Notes: generated from the sequence alone by a model not told the origin. A stretch of 35,317 bases of DNA from Methanobacteriota archaeon (GCA_016207465.1 JACQPP010000075.1:1-35317); one strand, 5' to 3'. Counted from the first letter of the stretch, positions 6,536 to 14,447 are shown. Translations and numbers: made by a program.

Positions 6536-7176
6536 CCCCGGCCTCCTGATGCCTGCCATTCCCACCGGAGGGCTGCCATGGAGAACCCCGCGAGGCTGGC
6601 CACCATGAGGACCGCCACCCCCCACATGGGGGGCTCCAGGCCGATGGAGGCGCTGGTGGGATGGAGGGAGAACCCCGCGATGCGGGTGGAGAGGTAGGTC
6701 ATGGGGACCGACACGTAGCCGAAGACCCCCAGCACCGCGCTGAGGCGGGCGCGGGCCTCCGGCTCCTCCACCGCCCGCCGCAGGGTGAGCAGGCCCGCAT
6801 AGACGAACCACATGGAGAGGGTGGAGGTCTCGATGGGGTCCCACGTCCAGTAGAGGTTCTGGTGCTCGTACCAGGTTTCCCGCGCGAACAGGACCCCGGT
6901 GAGCAGGGTGATGGTGCAGAAGAGCAGCCCCAGCCGCGCCGAGCCCTCCGCGACTCCATCCCACCGGAGGCTGCGCGTTCGGAGGTAGAGCAGCCCCGCC
7001 GCCAGGGTGAGGGTGAAGAGCCCGGTGGCGAGGAGGGCGCTGGGGAACTCGAAGAAGAAGATGCGGTAGGCCTCCCCCAGCACCCGCGCTGGGGCCAGCG
7101 CCGCCAGCGCCCCCCAGGTCCCCGCGGCCCCCAGAGCCACGGATGTGAGCAGTAAAATGCTATTCTTCGAGGACAT
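6532..7176 (-). CDS. ccmC: Haem exporter/handling protein CcmC
   Basis: This is a 214-residue protein with six likely membrane helices. CcmC loads haem onto CcmE at the outer face of the membrane. The tryptophan-rich (WWD) motif is present in a shortened form, YWTWDPIETSTL (108-119). Of the two conserved axial histidines, the second appears retained in FSLHP (H171). At the place of the first, where bacterial CcmC has YxHVPxA, it reads FFFEFPSA, so Glu43 replaces His. This is either a lineage trait or a sign of altered haem binding. The start lies inside the end of ccmB (17-base overlap) and the stop overlaps ccmD. Confidence 0.88.
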   Translation of the reverse strand: MSSKNSILLLTSVALGAAGTWGALAALAPARVLGEAYRIFFFEFPSALLATGLFTLTLAAGLLYLRTRSLRWDGVAEGSARLGLLFCTITLLTGVLFARETWYEHQNLYWTWDPIETSTLSMWFVYAGLLTLRRAVEEPEARARLSAVLGVFGYVSVPMTYLSTRIAGFSLHPTSASIGLEPPMWGVAVLMVASLAGFSMAALRWEWQASGGRG

Positions 7177-7822
7177 ATTCCGCCGTGAGCCATGCGAGGA
7201 TGGTCATGGTCCCGGTATAGACCAGGAGGAGAAGAACCTCGCGCCCCGCATCTGCCGCGTATCCCTGGAGGACCTTCCGGAGGGCCCCCACGGAGGCGAA
7301 GGCCAGGGGGAGCAGAAGGGGGGCCAGCAGGACCGGGAGGAGCATCTCCCGGGTTCGGGTGTGGAGCAGCAGCGCGGAGAGGGCAGAGGCCGCCACCACC
7401 AGGCCCGCCATCCCCAGGAGGAGGACGCCGAAGGCCAGGAGGGGGTCCCCCGGGTAGGGGTAGCCGAAGAAGACCGCGAAGAGGGGGAAGAGGACCGCCT
7501 CCAGGAGCGTGAGGAGGAGGAGGTTGTGGAGCACCTTGCCCGCCATGATGGCCCCGGGCCCGATGGGGGCCCCCCGGAGCCCCCCCAGGGTCTCGTCCTC
7601 CCGCTCCCGGAGGAAACTCCGGGGGACCCCGAGGAGGGCGGCGAAGACCATCACCAGCCAGAGGAGCCCCGGTCCCGCCTGGGCCGCCGCCGGGGAGAGC
7701 CCCAGGGTGGCGGAGAAGAGGGCCGCGGTGAGGAGCCCGAAGAGTGCCATGAGGTGGAGGGCCTCCCGGGTCCGGAGTTCCACCCGCATCTCCTTTCGGA
7801 GAATCACCAATACTGCATTCAT
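7160..7822 (-). CDS. ccmB: ABC transporter permease CcmB
   Basis: This 220-residue protein has six predicted membrane helices and forms the membrane part of the CcmAB transporter, which uses ATP to release haem-loaded CcmE from CcmCD. The cytoplasmic start, ILRKEMRVELRTREAL, and the segment SFLREREDETLGGLRGAPI match CcmB, which has a conserved loop of the type ERExGTLExLLxxPI. The start ATG overlaps the ccmA stop by four bases (ATGA), a sign of coupled translation. A longer reading frame upstream exists but runs through ccmA in another frame and is not coding. Confidence 0.9.
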   Translation of the reverse strand: MNAVLVILRKEMRVELRTREALHLMALFGLLTAALFSATLGLSPAAAQAGPGLLWLVMVFAALLGVPRSFLREREDETLGGLRGAPIGPGAIMAGKVLHNLLLLTLLEAVLFPLFAVFFGYPYPGDPLLAFGVLLLGMAGLVVAASALSALLLHTRTREMLLPVLLAPLLLPLAFASVGALRKVLQGYAADAGREVLLLLVYTGTMTILAWLTAEYVLEE

Positions 7823-8454
7823 TCTATCACTCCACCTTCCTCCAGCCGGGCCTGGCGGCGGCAGAGGGAGGCCTCCCCCGGGTCCCCGGTGGTCAGGAGG
7901 ATGGCCCCGGGGAAGCGGGAGAGGAGCCCGCGGAGGAGTTCCTTCCCCTGGACATCCAGGCCGGCTATGGGTTCGTCGAGGAGGAGCACCCCGGGGTCGT
8001 GGAGCAGGGCCCGCGCGAGCCCGAGCCTCTGCCGCATCCCCCGGCTGTAGCCGGAGACCCGCTCCCCCCCGCGGGGCCCGAGGCCCACCGAGTTCAGCAG
8101 TTCGGGGATGCGCATGTGCAGCTCCCGCACCCCGTAGAGGTGGCCATAGAACTCCAGGTTCTCCCGTGCGGTCAGCTCCGGGTAGAGGAAGGGGGCATGG
8201 GTGAGCAGGCCCACCCGGCGACGGGCCCGCGCCGACACCCGCGGGTCCTCTCCCATCACCCGCACGCTCCCCCCGCCGGGGCGGAGGAGGCCACCGCACA
8301 GTTTCACCAGGGTGGTTTTCCCCGAGCCGTTGGCTCCCACCACCGCGAGGGACTCCCCCCGGGCGATGGCGAAGTCCACCCCCTGCAGCACCGGGCGCCC
8401 CCCGTAGGCGCGGGAGAGACCCCAGGCTTCCAGTGCAGGCGGGGAGGAAGACAT
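7819..8454 (-). CDS. ccmA: ABC transporter ATP-binding protein CcmA
   Basis: This 211-residue protein has all the ABC ATPase motifs: Walker A GANGSGKTT, Q-loop region LLTHAPFLYPELT, signature SGYSRGMRQR, Walker B and D-loop LLLDEPIAGLD, and a switch region TTGDP where His is usual. It powers CcmB. It is the first gene of the operon ccmA-B-C-D-E; all neighbours overlap. The frame is open to an ATG at 8502, but ATG 8454 lies about 27 bases after a TTTATT TATA box (8478-8485) and fits a leaderless transcript, so it was preferred. No ccmF, ccmG or ccmH is in the window. Confidence 0.92.
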   Translation of the reverse strand: MSSSPPALEAWGLSRAYGGRPVLQGVDFAIARGESLAVVGANGSGKTTLVKLCGGLLRPGGGSVRVMGEDPRVSARARRRVGLLTHAPFLYPELTARENLEFYGHLYGVRELHMRIPELLNSVGLGPRGGERVSGYSRGMRQRLGLARALLHDPGVLLLDEPIAGLDVQGKELLRGLLSRFPGAILLTTGDPGEASLCRRQARLEEGGVIE

Positions 8455-8460
8455 CGGGGA

Positions 8461-8487
8461 GTCTATATCTTCCGGGAGAATAAAGGG
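8461..8487. promoter_or_regulatory. Divergent promoters for ccmA (-) and the glutaredoxin-like gene (+)
   Basis: The 46-base gap between the two start codons contains CTATATCTT (8463-8471), suited to the plus strand, and CTTTATTCT on the minus strand (8477-8485), suited to ccmA. Each is about 27-35 bases from its start codon, so the two promoters interlock and could be co-regulated. Confidence 0.5.
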
Positions 8488-8500
8488 GGTAGAGTCCCCC

Positions 8501-8845
8501 ATGCCCCCATCCCACTCCGGCCCGATGGCCGGTGGTGAACCGGGCCACCCCCGGGCTCCCCTCCCCGTGAGGCTCTACACCAAGCCCGGCTGTCCCCTCT
8601 GCCTGGAGACCGAGCGGGCCCTCTCCCACTGGGGCCCCCGGATGGGCCTTCAGGTGGAGACCGTGGACATCACCCGGGACCCCGTCCTCCGGGTGAAATA
8701 CGGGCGCTACATCCCGGTGGTGGAGGTCCGCGGCGAGGTGGTCTCCCGCGCAGGCACCCCCGAGGCCCGCCTGGAGCGCAGGCTCGAGGAGATGGCGGGC
8801 ATCCGGGAGCGCAAAATCACCGCCATCTTCTCCGGACGTGGCTGA
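8501..8845 (+). CDS. Glutaredoxin-like (thioredoxin fold) protein with CPLC motif
   Basis: This protein of up to 114 residues belongs to the short glutaredoxin-like DUF836 type. After a Pro-rich start comes VRLYTKPGCPLCLETERAL with a redox CPLC pair, then DITRDPVLRVKYGRYIPVVEV, which includes the cis-Pro (IPV) typical of the fold. It is predicted to be a cytoplasmic thiol-disulfide protein. It diverges from ccmA and overlaps the next epimerase gene. A link to reduction of apocytochrome thiols is possible, but no signal sequence is present. An in-frame ATG at 8525 is an alternative start and would remove eight poorly conserved residues. Confidence 0.8.
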   Translation: MPPSHSGPMAGGEPGHPRAPLPVRLYTKPGCPLCLETERALSHWGPRMGLQVETVDITRDPVLRVKYGRYIPVVEVRGEVVSRAGTPEARLERRLEEMAGIRERKITAIFSGRG

Positions 8846-9857
8846 CCTCCACCTTGTCACCGGCGCCCGCGGGGTCCTGGGCCGCGCGGTGGTCGCGCGG
8901 CTGCTGCGGGGGGGCCTGCGGGTGCGGACCCTCGACCTCTTCCGGTCCTACGAGTTCCCGGCGGAGGTGGAGCAGCGGATTGGAGACGTGCGGGACGCGG
9001 ACGCCGTGGGCCGCGCGGTCCGGGGCGCGCATGTGGTCCACCACCTCGCAGCCCTCCTCCCCCAGAAGCGGGCCCCCCGCCAACTCATGCAGGCCGTCAA
9101 CGTCGGGGGAACCCGAAATGTCCTCGACGCCTGCCTGCGGGAGGGCGTGGGACGGCTGGTCTTCGCCTCCACCATCGAACTCTACGGGGCCCGCCCCGAC
9201 CTGCCGGTGGCCGAGGATGCCACGCCCCTCTTCACGGGGGAGTACAGCCGGAACAAGTGGGAGTGCGAGGGGTTCCTCCGGGAGGCGGCCGAGGACGGGA
9301 AAATCTCCTGCGTGGCTTTCCGGATGCCGATGATTTTCGGCCCCGGCTTCTACCACGAGCGGGCCATGCTCACCCTCTTCGACTGCATCCGCCGGGGGCT
9401 CCCCATCCTCCTCCCCGGCGACCCCCGTGTGCCCTTCACCGGCCTCTGGGTGGACGACGGGGCCGAGGGCTTCCACCGGGCCTCCACCCGCCCCGGCCTC
9501 CGCTGGCTCGCCGCCAACCTCGCCGTGGCCGACGCCCCCCCGGCCCTCCAGCTCATGCGGGACTTCGCCGGGGCGGTGGGCTCCCGCTCCCGGGTCATCC
9601 CGGTCCCCCCCTTGCTGCTTCGCCCCGGCGTCTCCCTCTTCAAGGCCACCGGCCTCCCCGTCCCCGTGACCCGCACCCCCCCGGAACTCCTCGACTTCAT
9701 CTTCACCGGGGGCCACTACGACATCACCCGAGCCCGGAAGCAATTGGGCTGGTCCCCGACGAGGAACTGCCTGGAGATGCTCACCGAGACCTACCGCTGG
9801 TACATCGAGAACCGGAGGGTCCCCCCACGGGAGCGGCGCCTCCACGGGTTGAGGTGA
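8838..9857 (+). CDS. NAD-dependent epimerase/dehydratase (extended SDR)
   Basis: This 339-residue extended short-chain dehydrogenase/reductase has the nucleotide motif TGARGVLG (residues 8-15), DVRDAD for adenine binding, and the active-site Ser in FASTIELYG with YSRNK (YxxxK) after it. The RMPMIFGPG segment is typical of sugar-nucleotide epimerases or 3-beta-HSD-like family members. Substrate cannot be told from sequence. The start is GTG at 8838, overlapping the end of the glutaredoxin-like gene by eight bases, so it is probably in one operon with it and with bioD, whose ATG follows four bases after the stop. Confidence 0.88.
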   Translation: MADLHLVTGARGVLGRAVVARLLRGGLRVRTLDLFRSYEFPAEVEQRIGDVRDADAVGRAVRGAHVVHHLAALLPQKRAPRQLMQAVNVGGTRNVLDACLREGVGRLVFASTIELYGARPDLPVAEDATPLFTGEYSRNKWECEGFLREAAEDGKISCVAFRMPMIFGPGFYHERAMLTLFDCIRRGLPILLPGDPRVPFTGLWVDDGAEGFHRASTRPGLRWLAANLAVADAPPALQLMRDFAGAVGSRSRVIPVPPLLLRPGVSLFKATGLPVPVTRTPPELLDFIFTGGHYDITRARKQLGWSPTRNCLEMLTETYRWYIENRRVPPRERRLHGLR

Positions 9858-9861
9858 CCCC

Positions 9862-10557
9862 ATGCAAGGCCCTCCAGGGATTGCCATCACCGCCACCGAC
9901 ACCGCAGCGGGCAAAACCACCGTGGCATCGGCCCTGCTCCACCACCTGCGCTCGCGGGGGGTGGACGCTGTGCCCTTCAAGCCGGTGGAGACCGGCTGCC
10001 CCCGCCGGAGGGGACGGCCATACCCGCAAGATGCGGCGCGGCTCCGGCGGGCATCCGGGACCCCGGAGCCTCTCGGGGCCATCTGCCCTTACCCATTCCA
10101 TGCCCCCCTCGCCCCCCTGGAGGCCGCCCGCCGCGAGGGGCGCCCCATCGAGCCCCGGCGCATCCTCCGGGCCTTCCGGGCCCTCGCGGCCCGCCACGAG
10201 TGGGTGGTGGTGGAGACCGCCGGGGGGCTCCGGGTCCCCCTGACCCCCCGCTGCTCCAACCGGGAGCTCCTGCACGACCTGGGGCTCCCCGCCCTGGTGG
10301 TGGTCCCGAACTGGCTGGGAGCCATCAACCACACCCTGCTCACCCTGGATTCCCTCCAGGGGGCCCGAATCCCGGTGGCGGGGGTCATCCTGAACGACCT
10401 CCGGCCCCCGCGGGGGTTGGCGGAGAGGAGCAACCGGCGGGTCCTGGAGGGACTGGGAATCCAGGTCTGCACGTTTCCCCACATTCCCCGGGGACGGCTT
10501 GAGGCAACCTCAAGGAGGGTCCCCTGGAAATCCATTCTGCACCATTGTAAACGATAG
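9862..10557 (+). CDS. bioD: Dethiobiotin synthetase
   Basis: BioD closes the ureido ring of dethiobiotin from diaminopelargonate, CO2 and ATP, the penultimate step of biotin synthesis. The 231-residue protein has the P-loop TATDTAAGKTT (usual TDTxVGKT), KPVETGC for substrate binding, VVVETAGGLRVPL matching the VEGAGGLxVP motif, and a base-binding segment near VVVPNWLGAINH. The N-terminus starts GIAITATDTAAGKT, as in the family. No other biotin gene is in the window, so the pathway would be completed elsewhere. In VVVETAGG a Thr stands where Gly is usual. Confidence 0.88.
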   Translation: MQGPPGIAITATDTAAGKTTVASALLHHLRSRGVDAVPFKPVETGCPRRRGRPYPQDAARLRRASGTPEPLGAICPYPFHAPLAPLEAARREGRPIEPRRILRAFRALAARHEWVVVETAGGLRVPLTPRCSNRELLHDLGLPALVVVPNWLGAINHTLLTLDSLQGARIPVAGVILNDLRPPRGLAERSNRRVLEGLGIQVCTFPHIPRGRLEATSRRVPWKSILHHCKR

Positions 10558-10621
10558 CGGTGGACCCCGATTTTGCACAAACCTTATCTACCCCCCTGTC
10601 CCCCTTTACTATGGAGCCATC

Positions 10622-10957
10622 ATGGTCCTGCTCACGGTCACCGACTCGGCAGCCGCCAAAATCCAGAACGTCCTCCAGGGGCTGGGGAAGCCCCAGGGGG
10701 CCCTCCGGGTCTCCGTCGTCGGCGGGGGCTGCTCCGGGCTCTCCTACAAGATGAACGCCGCCGACGGCCCCGCCAAGGGGGACACCCTCGTCGAGGACAA
10801 GGGGGTCCGGGTGGTGCTGGACGCCAAAACCCTCCTCTACATCGCGGGCTCCCAGATTGACTACAAGGAGGGGCTGGGCCTCGACGGCCAGGGCTTCCGG
10901 GTGTCCAACCCCAACGCCAAGACCACCTGCGGCTGCGGAGAATCCTTCTCTGTATAG
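10622..10957 (+). CDS. iscA: A-type iron-sulfur carrier (IscA/ErpA/HesB family)
   Basis: This 111-residue protein has the three conserved cysteines of A-type carriers: Cys37 in GGGCSGLSY and Cys103/Cys105 in TTCGCGESF near the C-terminus. These bind Fe or an Fe-S cluster for transfer to apoproteins. The frame is open 120 bases upstream, but the ATG at 10622 begins the normal family start (LTVTDSAAAKI). It is the first gene of a cluster with hscB (8-base gap) and an hscA-like gene. The gap after bioD contains A+T-rich stretches (CTTATCTA and CTTTACTA, about 10585-10603) that may serve as its promoter. Confidence 0.93.
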   Translation: MVLLTVTDSAAAKIQNVLQGLGKPQGALRVSVVGGGCSGLSYKMNAADGPAKGDTLVEDKGVRVVLDAKTLLYIAGSQIDYKEGLGLDGQGFRVSNPNAKTTCGCGESFSV

Positions 10958-10965
10958 GCCGGCCC

Positions 10966-11667
10966 ATGACTTCAGCGGCCTGTCCCAAGTGCAATACCCC
11001 GGGTGAGGCCGTCTTCTGCCCCCGGTGCGACACCCTTCTCCCCCCGCGCGAGCTGGACCACTTCACCCTCCTCGGGGCCCCCCGTCGGCCCTGGCTGGAG
11101 GAGGGGCCCCTGAAGGAGGCCTACCACCGGCTCAGCATGAGGCTCCACCCCGACCACGCGAGGGAGCGGAGGGAGGACGCGGTGGTGTGGTCGAGCCATC
11201 TGAACAAGGCCTACGCCACCCTGCGGGACCCCCGGGACCGCCTCCAATACCTGGTCTCCCTGGAGACCGGCTCGAACCCCCTGGGGCCCGGGACGGCCCC
11301 GGTGACCCCAGACATGATGAAACTCTCCCTGGAGGTCCAGAAGTTCTGCCAGGCCTTCGACCCCTGGTCCAGCCGGCCCCCCCGGGCCTCTCCCATGCTG
11401 GCGGCGGGCCGCGCCCTGGAGAAAGCGGAGCATGAGAAGAGGCTCGCCACCCTCCAGGCCGCCGTCGCCGAGCGCCGCCGGAGGGTGATGGAGGAAATCC
11501 GGGCCCTCGACGCCCGGTGGACCACTGGCGAACGGGCCCCCCTGGGCAAGAAACTCGCGGAGCAGGCCTCCTGGCTCTCCTACCTCAACAAGTTCGACTC
11601 GCTGCTGGCCGAGCGGCTCCTCGCCCTCCGCTCCGGGACCCCCATCGCCCCCGAGCCCTTCCATTAA
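10966..11667 (+). CDS. hscB: HscB-like J-domain co-chaperone with N-terminal zinc finger
   Basis: This 233-residue protein starts with two CxxC pairs (CPKC and CPRC), a predicted zinc-binding knuckle. A J-domain follows (about 30-90) with the essential HPD in RLHPDHA, and HFTLLGAP matches the HscB opening (YFxLLGLP). The C-terminal region is helical, as in the IscU-binding domain of HscB. The N-terminal zinc finger with a J-domain and helical tail matches eukaryotic HSC20 more than short bacterial HscB. Its role would be to bring the scaffold protein to HscA and stimulate ATP hydrolysis. Neighbours are iscA before and the Hsp70 gene after. The stop codon lies at the first bases of the 150-bp repeat. 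Confidence 0.88.
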   Translation: MTSAACPKCNTPGEAVFCPRCDTLLPPRELDHFTLLGAPRRPWLEEGPLKEAYHRLSMRLHPDHARERREDAVVWSSHLNKAYATLRDPRDRLQYLVSLETGSNPLGPGTAPVTPDMMKLSLEVQKFCQAFDPWSSRPPRASPMLAAGRALEKAEHEKRLATLQAAVAERRRRVMEEIRALDARWTTGERAPLGKKLAEQASWLSYLNKFDSLLAERLLALRSGTPIAPEPFH

Positions 11668-11815
11668 ATCCCTTTTCTTTCTTTTGCCACGCCCGCCTTC
11701 GGCGGTCTAACGGAGGGCTCGCGTTGTGCTTCGCAAAACGCGAAGCCCTCCTGCAAAAGAAAGAAAAGCGATTTTATTCGGAAAAGAAAGAGAATGGTCG
11801 GATGCGTTCAGAACG
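11666..11815 (+). repeat. 150-bp structured repeat, copy 1 (16-bp terminal inverted repeats)
   Basis: The element has CTTTTCTTTCTTTTGC at 11672-11687 and its perfect reverse complement at 11753-11768. Between these are CACGCCCG, a small hairpin (CGCC/GGCG), TAACG and a larger hairpin, GGAGGGCT...AGCCCTCC. The right flank (11769-11815) ends GATGCGTTCAGAACG. Copy 2 lies at 26876-27021 in the opposite orientation. Frame and flank are conserved, while both inner hairpins have different sequence and the same pairing. This copy separates hscB from the Hsp70 gene. Confidence 0.85.
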
Positions 11816-11869
11816 GAAGAGAATCCCCGATGAGTTTTTCCCCGAGGGCGAGTGAGTAAGAGAGCCATC

Positions 11870-13651
11870 ATGGCACAAAGAATCCTGGGAATTGACCTGG
11901 GGACCAGCAACTCCAGCGCCGCCGTGCTCCGGCAGGGCAAACCCATCACCATCCCCAGCCGGGAGGGGGCGAGCCCCTCGGGCAAAAATTTTCCGAGCGT
12001 CATCGCCTTCACCCCCGGGGGCCTCCTGGTGGGGCTCTCCGCCCTGCGGCAGGCCGCCGCCAACCCCCAGGGCACCGCCACCGCATTCAAGCGCAAGATG
12101 GGGAGCCCCCACAAGTATGTCTTCCAGGGCAAAGAATATGCCCCGGAGGAACTCTCCTCCATCCTCCTGCGGAAAATCCGGGAGGACGCCGAGACCCACC
12201 TGGGGGAGAAGGTGGGCAAGGCGGTCATCACGGTGCCCGCCTACTTCAACGACTCCCAGAGGCAGGCCACGAAAAAAGCGGGGGAGCTGGCGGGCCTCGA
12301 GGTGGTGCGCATCATCAACGAGCCCACCGCCGCCGCCCTCGCCTACGGCCTCGACAAGAAGGGGAGCCACACGGTCCTCGTCTTCGACCTCGGCGGGGGC
12401 ACCCTCGACGTCACCCTCCTGGAGTTCGGCGCAGGGGTCTTCCAGGTGCGGGCCACCAGCGGCGACACCCAGCTGGGGGGCACCGACATGGACCGGGCCC
12501 TCGTGGACCACCTCGCCGGGGAGTTCCAGAAGAGCGGCGGGGCGGATATCCGCGGGGACCCCCTCGCCATGGCCAAGCTCCGCGAGGCCGCCGAGCAGGC
12601 GAAAATCATCCTCTCCACCGAAACCCGGACCGGGGTCAACATCCCCTTCTTCTCCAGGGACCCCCAGGGGGCCCCCCTGCACCTCAAGGTCCCTCTCACC
12701 CGCGAAGTCATGGAGGGGGTCCTAAGGCCCATCGTGGAGCGCTGCCGGAGGCCCCTCCTCCAGGTCCTCGCCGACGCCAAGATGGACCCCGCCGGAGTGG
12801 AGAGCGTCATCCTCGTCGGCGGACCCACCCGCATGCCCCTCGTGCGCCGCTTCGTCGAGGGAGTCCTCGGCAAGAGGCCCGAGGAGGGCATTGACCCCAT
12901 GGAGGCGGTCGCCCAGGGGGCCGCCATCCAGGGGGCCGTCCTCTCCGGGGAGACTGGGCAGGTCCTCCTCCTCGACGTCACCCCTCTCTCCCTCGGCATC
13001 GAGACCCTCGGGGGCCTCATGAACACCATCATCCCCCGCAACACCACCATCCCCACCAAAGCAGGCGAGCTCTTCACCACCGCCATCAGCGGACAGAAGC
13101 ACATCCTCATCCACGTCCTCCAGGGGGAGCGGGAGATGGTGCGGGACAACTTCTCCCTCGGCCGCTTCATGTTCGAGGTCGAGCCCGCCCCCGCCGGGGC
13201 CCACCGCGTCGGAGTCCAGTTCACCATTGACGAGAACGGCATCCTCCACGTCCTCGCCATGGACACCCGCACCGGAAAGCGCGTGGACCACACCATCCAG
13301 AGCGTGGTCAACATCGAGGAGGAGAAGGTGGAGAAGATGGTCCGAGAGTCCCTCGAGCACGCCATGGAGGACATGAAGGCCCGCCAGACCGCCGAGACCC
13401 GGAACGAGCTCGACCTCATGGTCCGCGCCACCGAGACCGGCCTCGCCGACCTCGAGCCCCGCCTCAGCCCCAGCGAGGGGGAGACCATCCGCGCCAGCCT
13501 CGCCGAGGCCCGCGCCGCCCTCCCCACCGACGACTACACGCGCCTCAAGAACGCCCGCGAGCGCCTCGACAAATCCACCCAGAACCTTGCCCGCCTCATG
13601 ATGGACGAGATACAAAAGAAGACACAGGGGGCCCCCCCGGGGCCCAAATAG
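11870..13651 (+). CDS. hscA: Hsp70 chaperone, HscA-like (DnaK family)
   Basis: This 593-residue Hsp70 has an ATPase domain (about 1-375) with phosphate-1 GIDLGTSNSS, phosphate-2 FDLGGGTLDVTLLEF and adenosine motif ILVGGPTRMP, then the linker VLLLDVTPLSLGIE and a substrate-binding beta domain, ending in a helical lid. It diverges from ordinary DnaK at the first motif (usually GTTNSCVAV), and the C-terminal EEVD-like or long tails are absent. Because it directly follows iscA and hscB, the most likely role is the specialised Fe-S chaperone HscA. General DnaK function cannot be excluded. No grpE gene is visible, in line with HscA, which does not need it. The codons before ATG 11870 do not look conserved. 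Confidence 0.85.
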   Translation: MAQRILGIDLGTSNSSAAVLRQGKPITIPSREGASPSGKNFPSVIAFTPGGLLVGLSALRQAAANPQGTATAFKRKMGSPHKYVFQGKEYAPEELSSILLRKIREDAETHLGEKVGKAVITVPAYFNDSQRQATKKAGELAGLEVVRIINEPTAAALAYGLDKKGSHTVLVFDLGGGTLDVTLLEFGAGVFQVRATSGDTQLGGTDMDRALVDHLAGEFQKSGGADIRGDPLAMAKLREAAEQAKIILSTETRTGVNIPFFSRDPQGAPLHLKVPLTREVMEGVLRPIVERCRRPLLQVLADAKMDPAGVESVILVGGPTRMPLVRRFVEGVLGKRPEEGIDPMEAVAQGAAIQGAVLSGETGQVLLLDVTPLSLGIETLGGLMNTIIPRNTTIPTKAGELFTTAISGQKHILIHVLQGEREMVRDNFSLGRFMFEVEPAPAGAHRVGVQFTIDENGILHVLAMDTRTGKRVDHTIQSVVNIEEEKVEKMVRESLEHAMEDMKARQTAETRNELDLMVRATETGLADLEPRLSPSEGETIRASLAEARAALPTDDYTRLKNARERLDKSTQNLARLMMDEIQKKTQGAPPGPK

Positions 13652-13665
13652 GCCCCCCTGCGGGT

Positions 13666-13720
13666 GACTAACAACCGGAACCGCTATCGGTGAACCTTCT
13701 TGCGCTCGTGACTATTTAAT
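13666..13720 (+). promoter_or_regulatory. Shared upstream element and TATA-like box, copy 1
   Basis: GACTAACAACCGGAACCG starts at 13666 and the element ends ATCGG at 13690. A TATA-like CTATTTAAT follows at 13712-13720. The same arrangement precedes the second secreted-protein gene (15440-15495). The outermost bases pair here as ACCG/CGGT and in the other copy as CCCG/CGGG, a compensated change that hints at a protein or RNA dyad. A ribosome-binding GGTGAT lies at 13750-13755. Confidence 0.6.
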
Positions 13721-13760
13721 GCCCCGGAGCGGGCTACCCTGAGGTGGTGGGTGATTAGAC

Positions 13761-14435
13761 ATGAAGAGACTATTCCTCGTCCTGCTGGTATTCGGGGGGC
13801 TGGCCCTCGCCTCGACGGCGGCCGCCGACCACGACGGCGCCATCAAGGCGGGCCAGGTCCAAGTGAGCCTGCAACAGGTCCCCCTGGGCGGGGGAGACTG
13901 GGTCTACAACTACGACTTCCACTCCAAGGACATCCGGGCCGACAACGTGGACTGGCCCGTGACCCTCGTCTTCTGGAACAACGCCGAGGTGGACAAGGTG
14001 AAGAACGTCTGGTGCCCCTGGTACGACACCCAGTGCTGGGCCCCCGGGGTCTACGAGTATATGTACCTGAAGGACGGGAGCAGCCCCGCGTGGGACCAGG
14101 ACACCGGGAGGAAGAAGCTCCTCAAGTGGTACGACTGGGACGACACCTGGCACGTGCGCTTCTACGCCCCCTCCTCCACCGACCGGGGCTACAACCTCCA
14201 GATGGGCTACTGGGTCGTTGCCACCACCCACAAGCACATTGACGAACTGGGCGGCGACGCCACCAAGCGCACCGGATACAATGAGGAGACCGAGGGCAAG
14301 GTGGCCAGCGTCTTCAAGGGCAAGGGCTACCAGGTCCAGGAGGACTCCCTCCCCATGGGCAATGCCCAAAATGTGTGGGTGGGACACCACTACCTGGAGT
14401 CCGACGGCCGCGCCACATTGATTAGGATTCCCTGA
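13761..14435 (+). CDS. Secreted protein of unknown function (family A signal peptide)
   Basis: The 224-residue protein begins MKRLFLVLLVFGGLALA, a clear signal peptide with probable cleavage after TAAA (about residue 22). The mature part is rich in Trp, Tyr and Asp (for example DWPVTLVFWNN, LKWYDWDDTWHVRFYAP), with two Cys close together (CPWYDTQC) that could form a disulfide outside the cell. No family was recognised. Its signal peptide matches that of the gene at 15542 in 17 of the first 17 residues, although the codons differ and the mature parts do not resemble one another. The stop is 12 bases before the next gene, so the two are likely co-transcribed. Confidence 0.82.
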   Translation: MKRLFLVLLVFGGLALASTAAADHDGAIKAGQVQVSLQQVPLGGGDWVYNYDFHSKDIRADNVDWPVTLVFWNNAEVDKVKNVWCPWYDTQCWAPGVYEYMYLKDGSSPAWDQDTGRKKLLKWYDWDDTWHVRFYAPSSTDRGYNLQMGYWVVATTHKHIDELGGDATKRTGYNEETEGKVASVFKGKGYQVQEDSLPMGNAQNVWVGHHYLESDGRATLIRIP

Positions 14436-14447
14436 AGAGACTCCCGC

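Noticed and set aside
7160-8860. A long frame extending CcmB upstream
   Set aside because: It runs through ccmA in another frame; CcmB starts at 7822 with an ATGA overlap.
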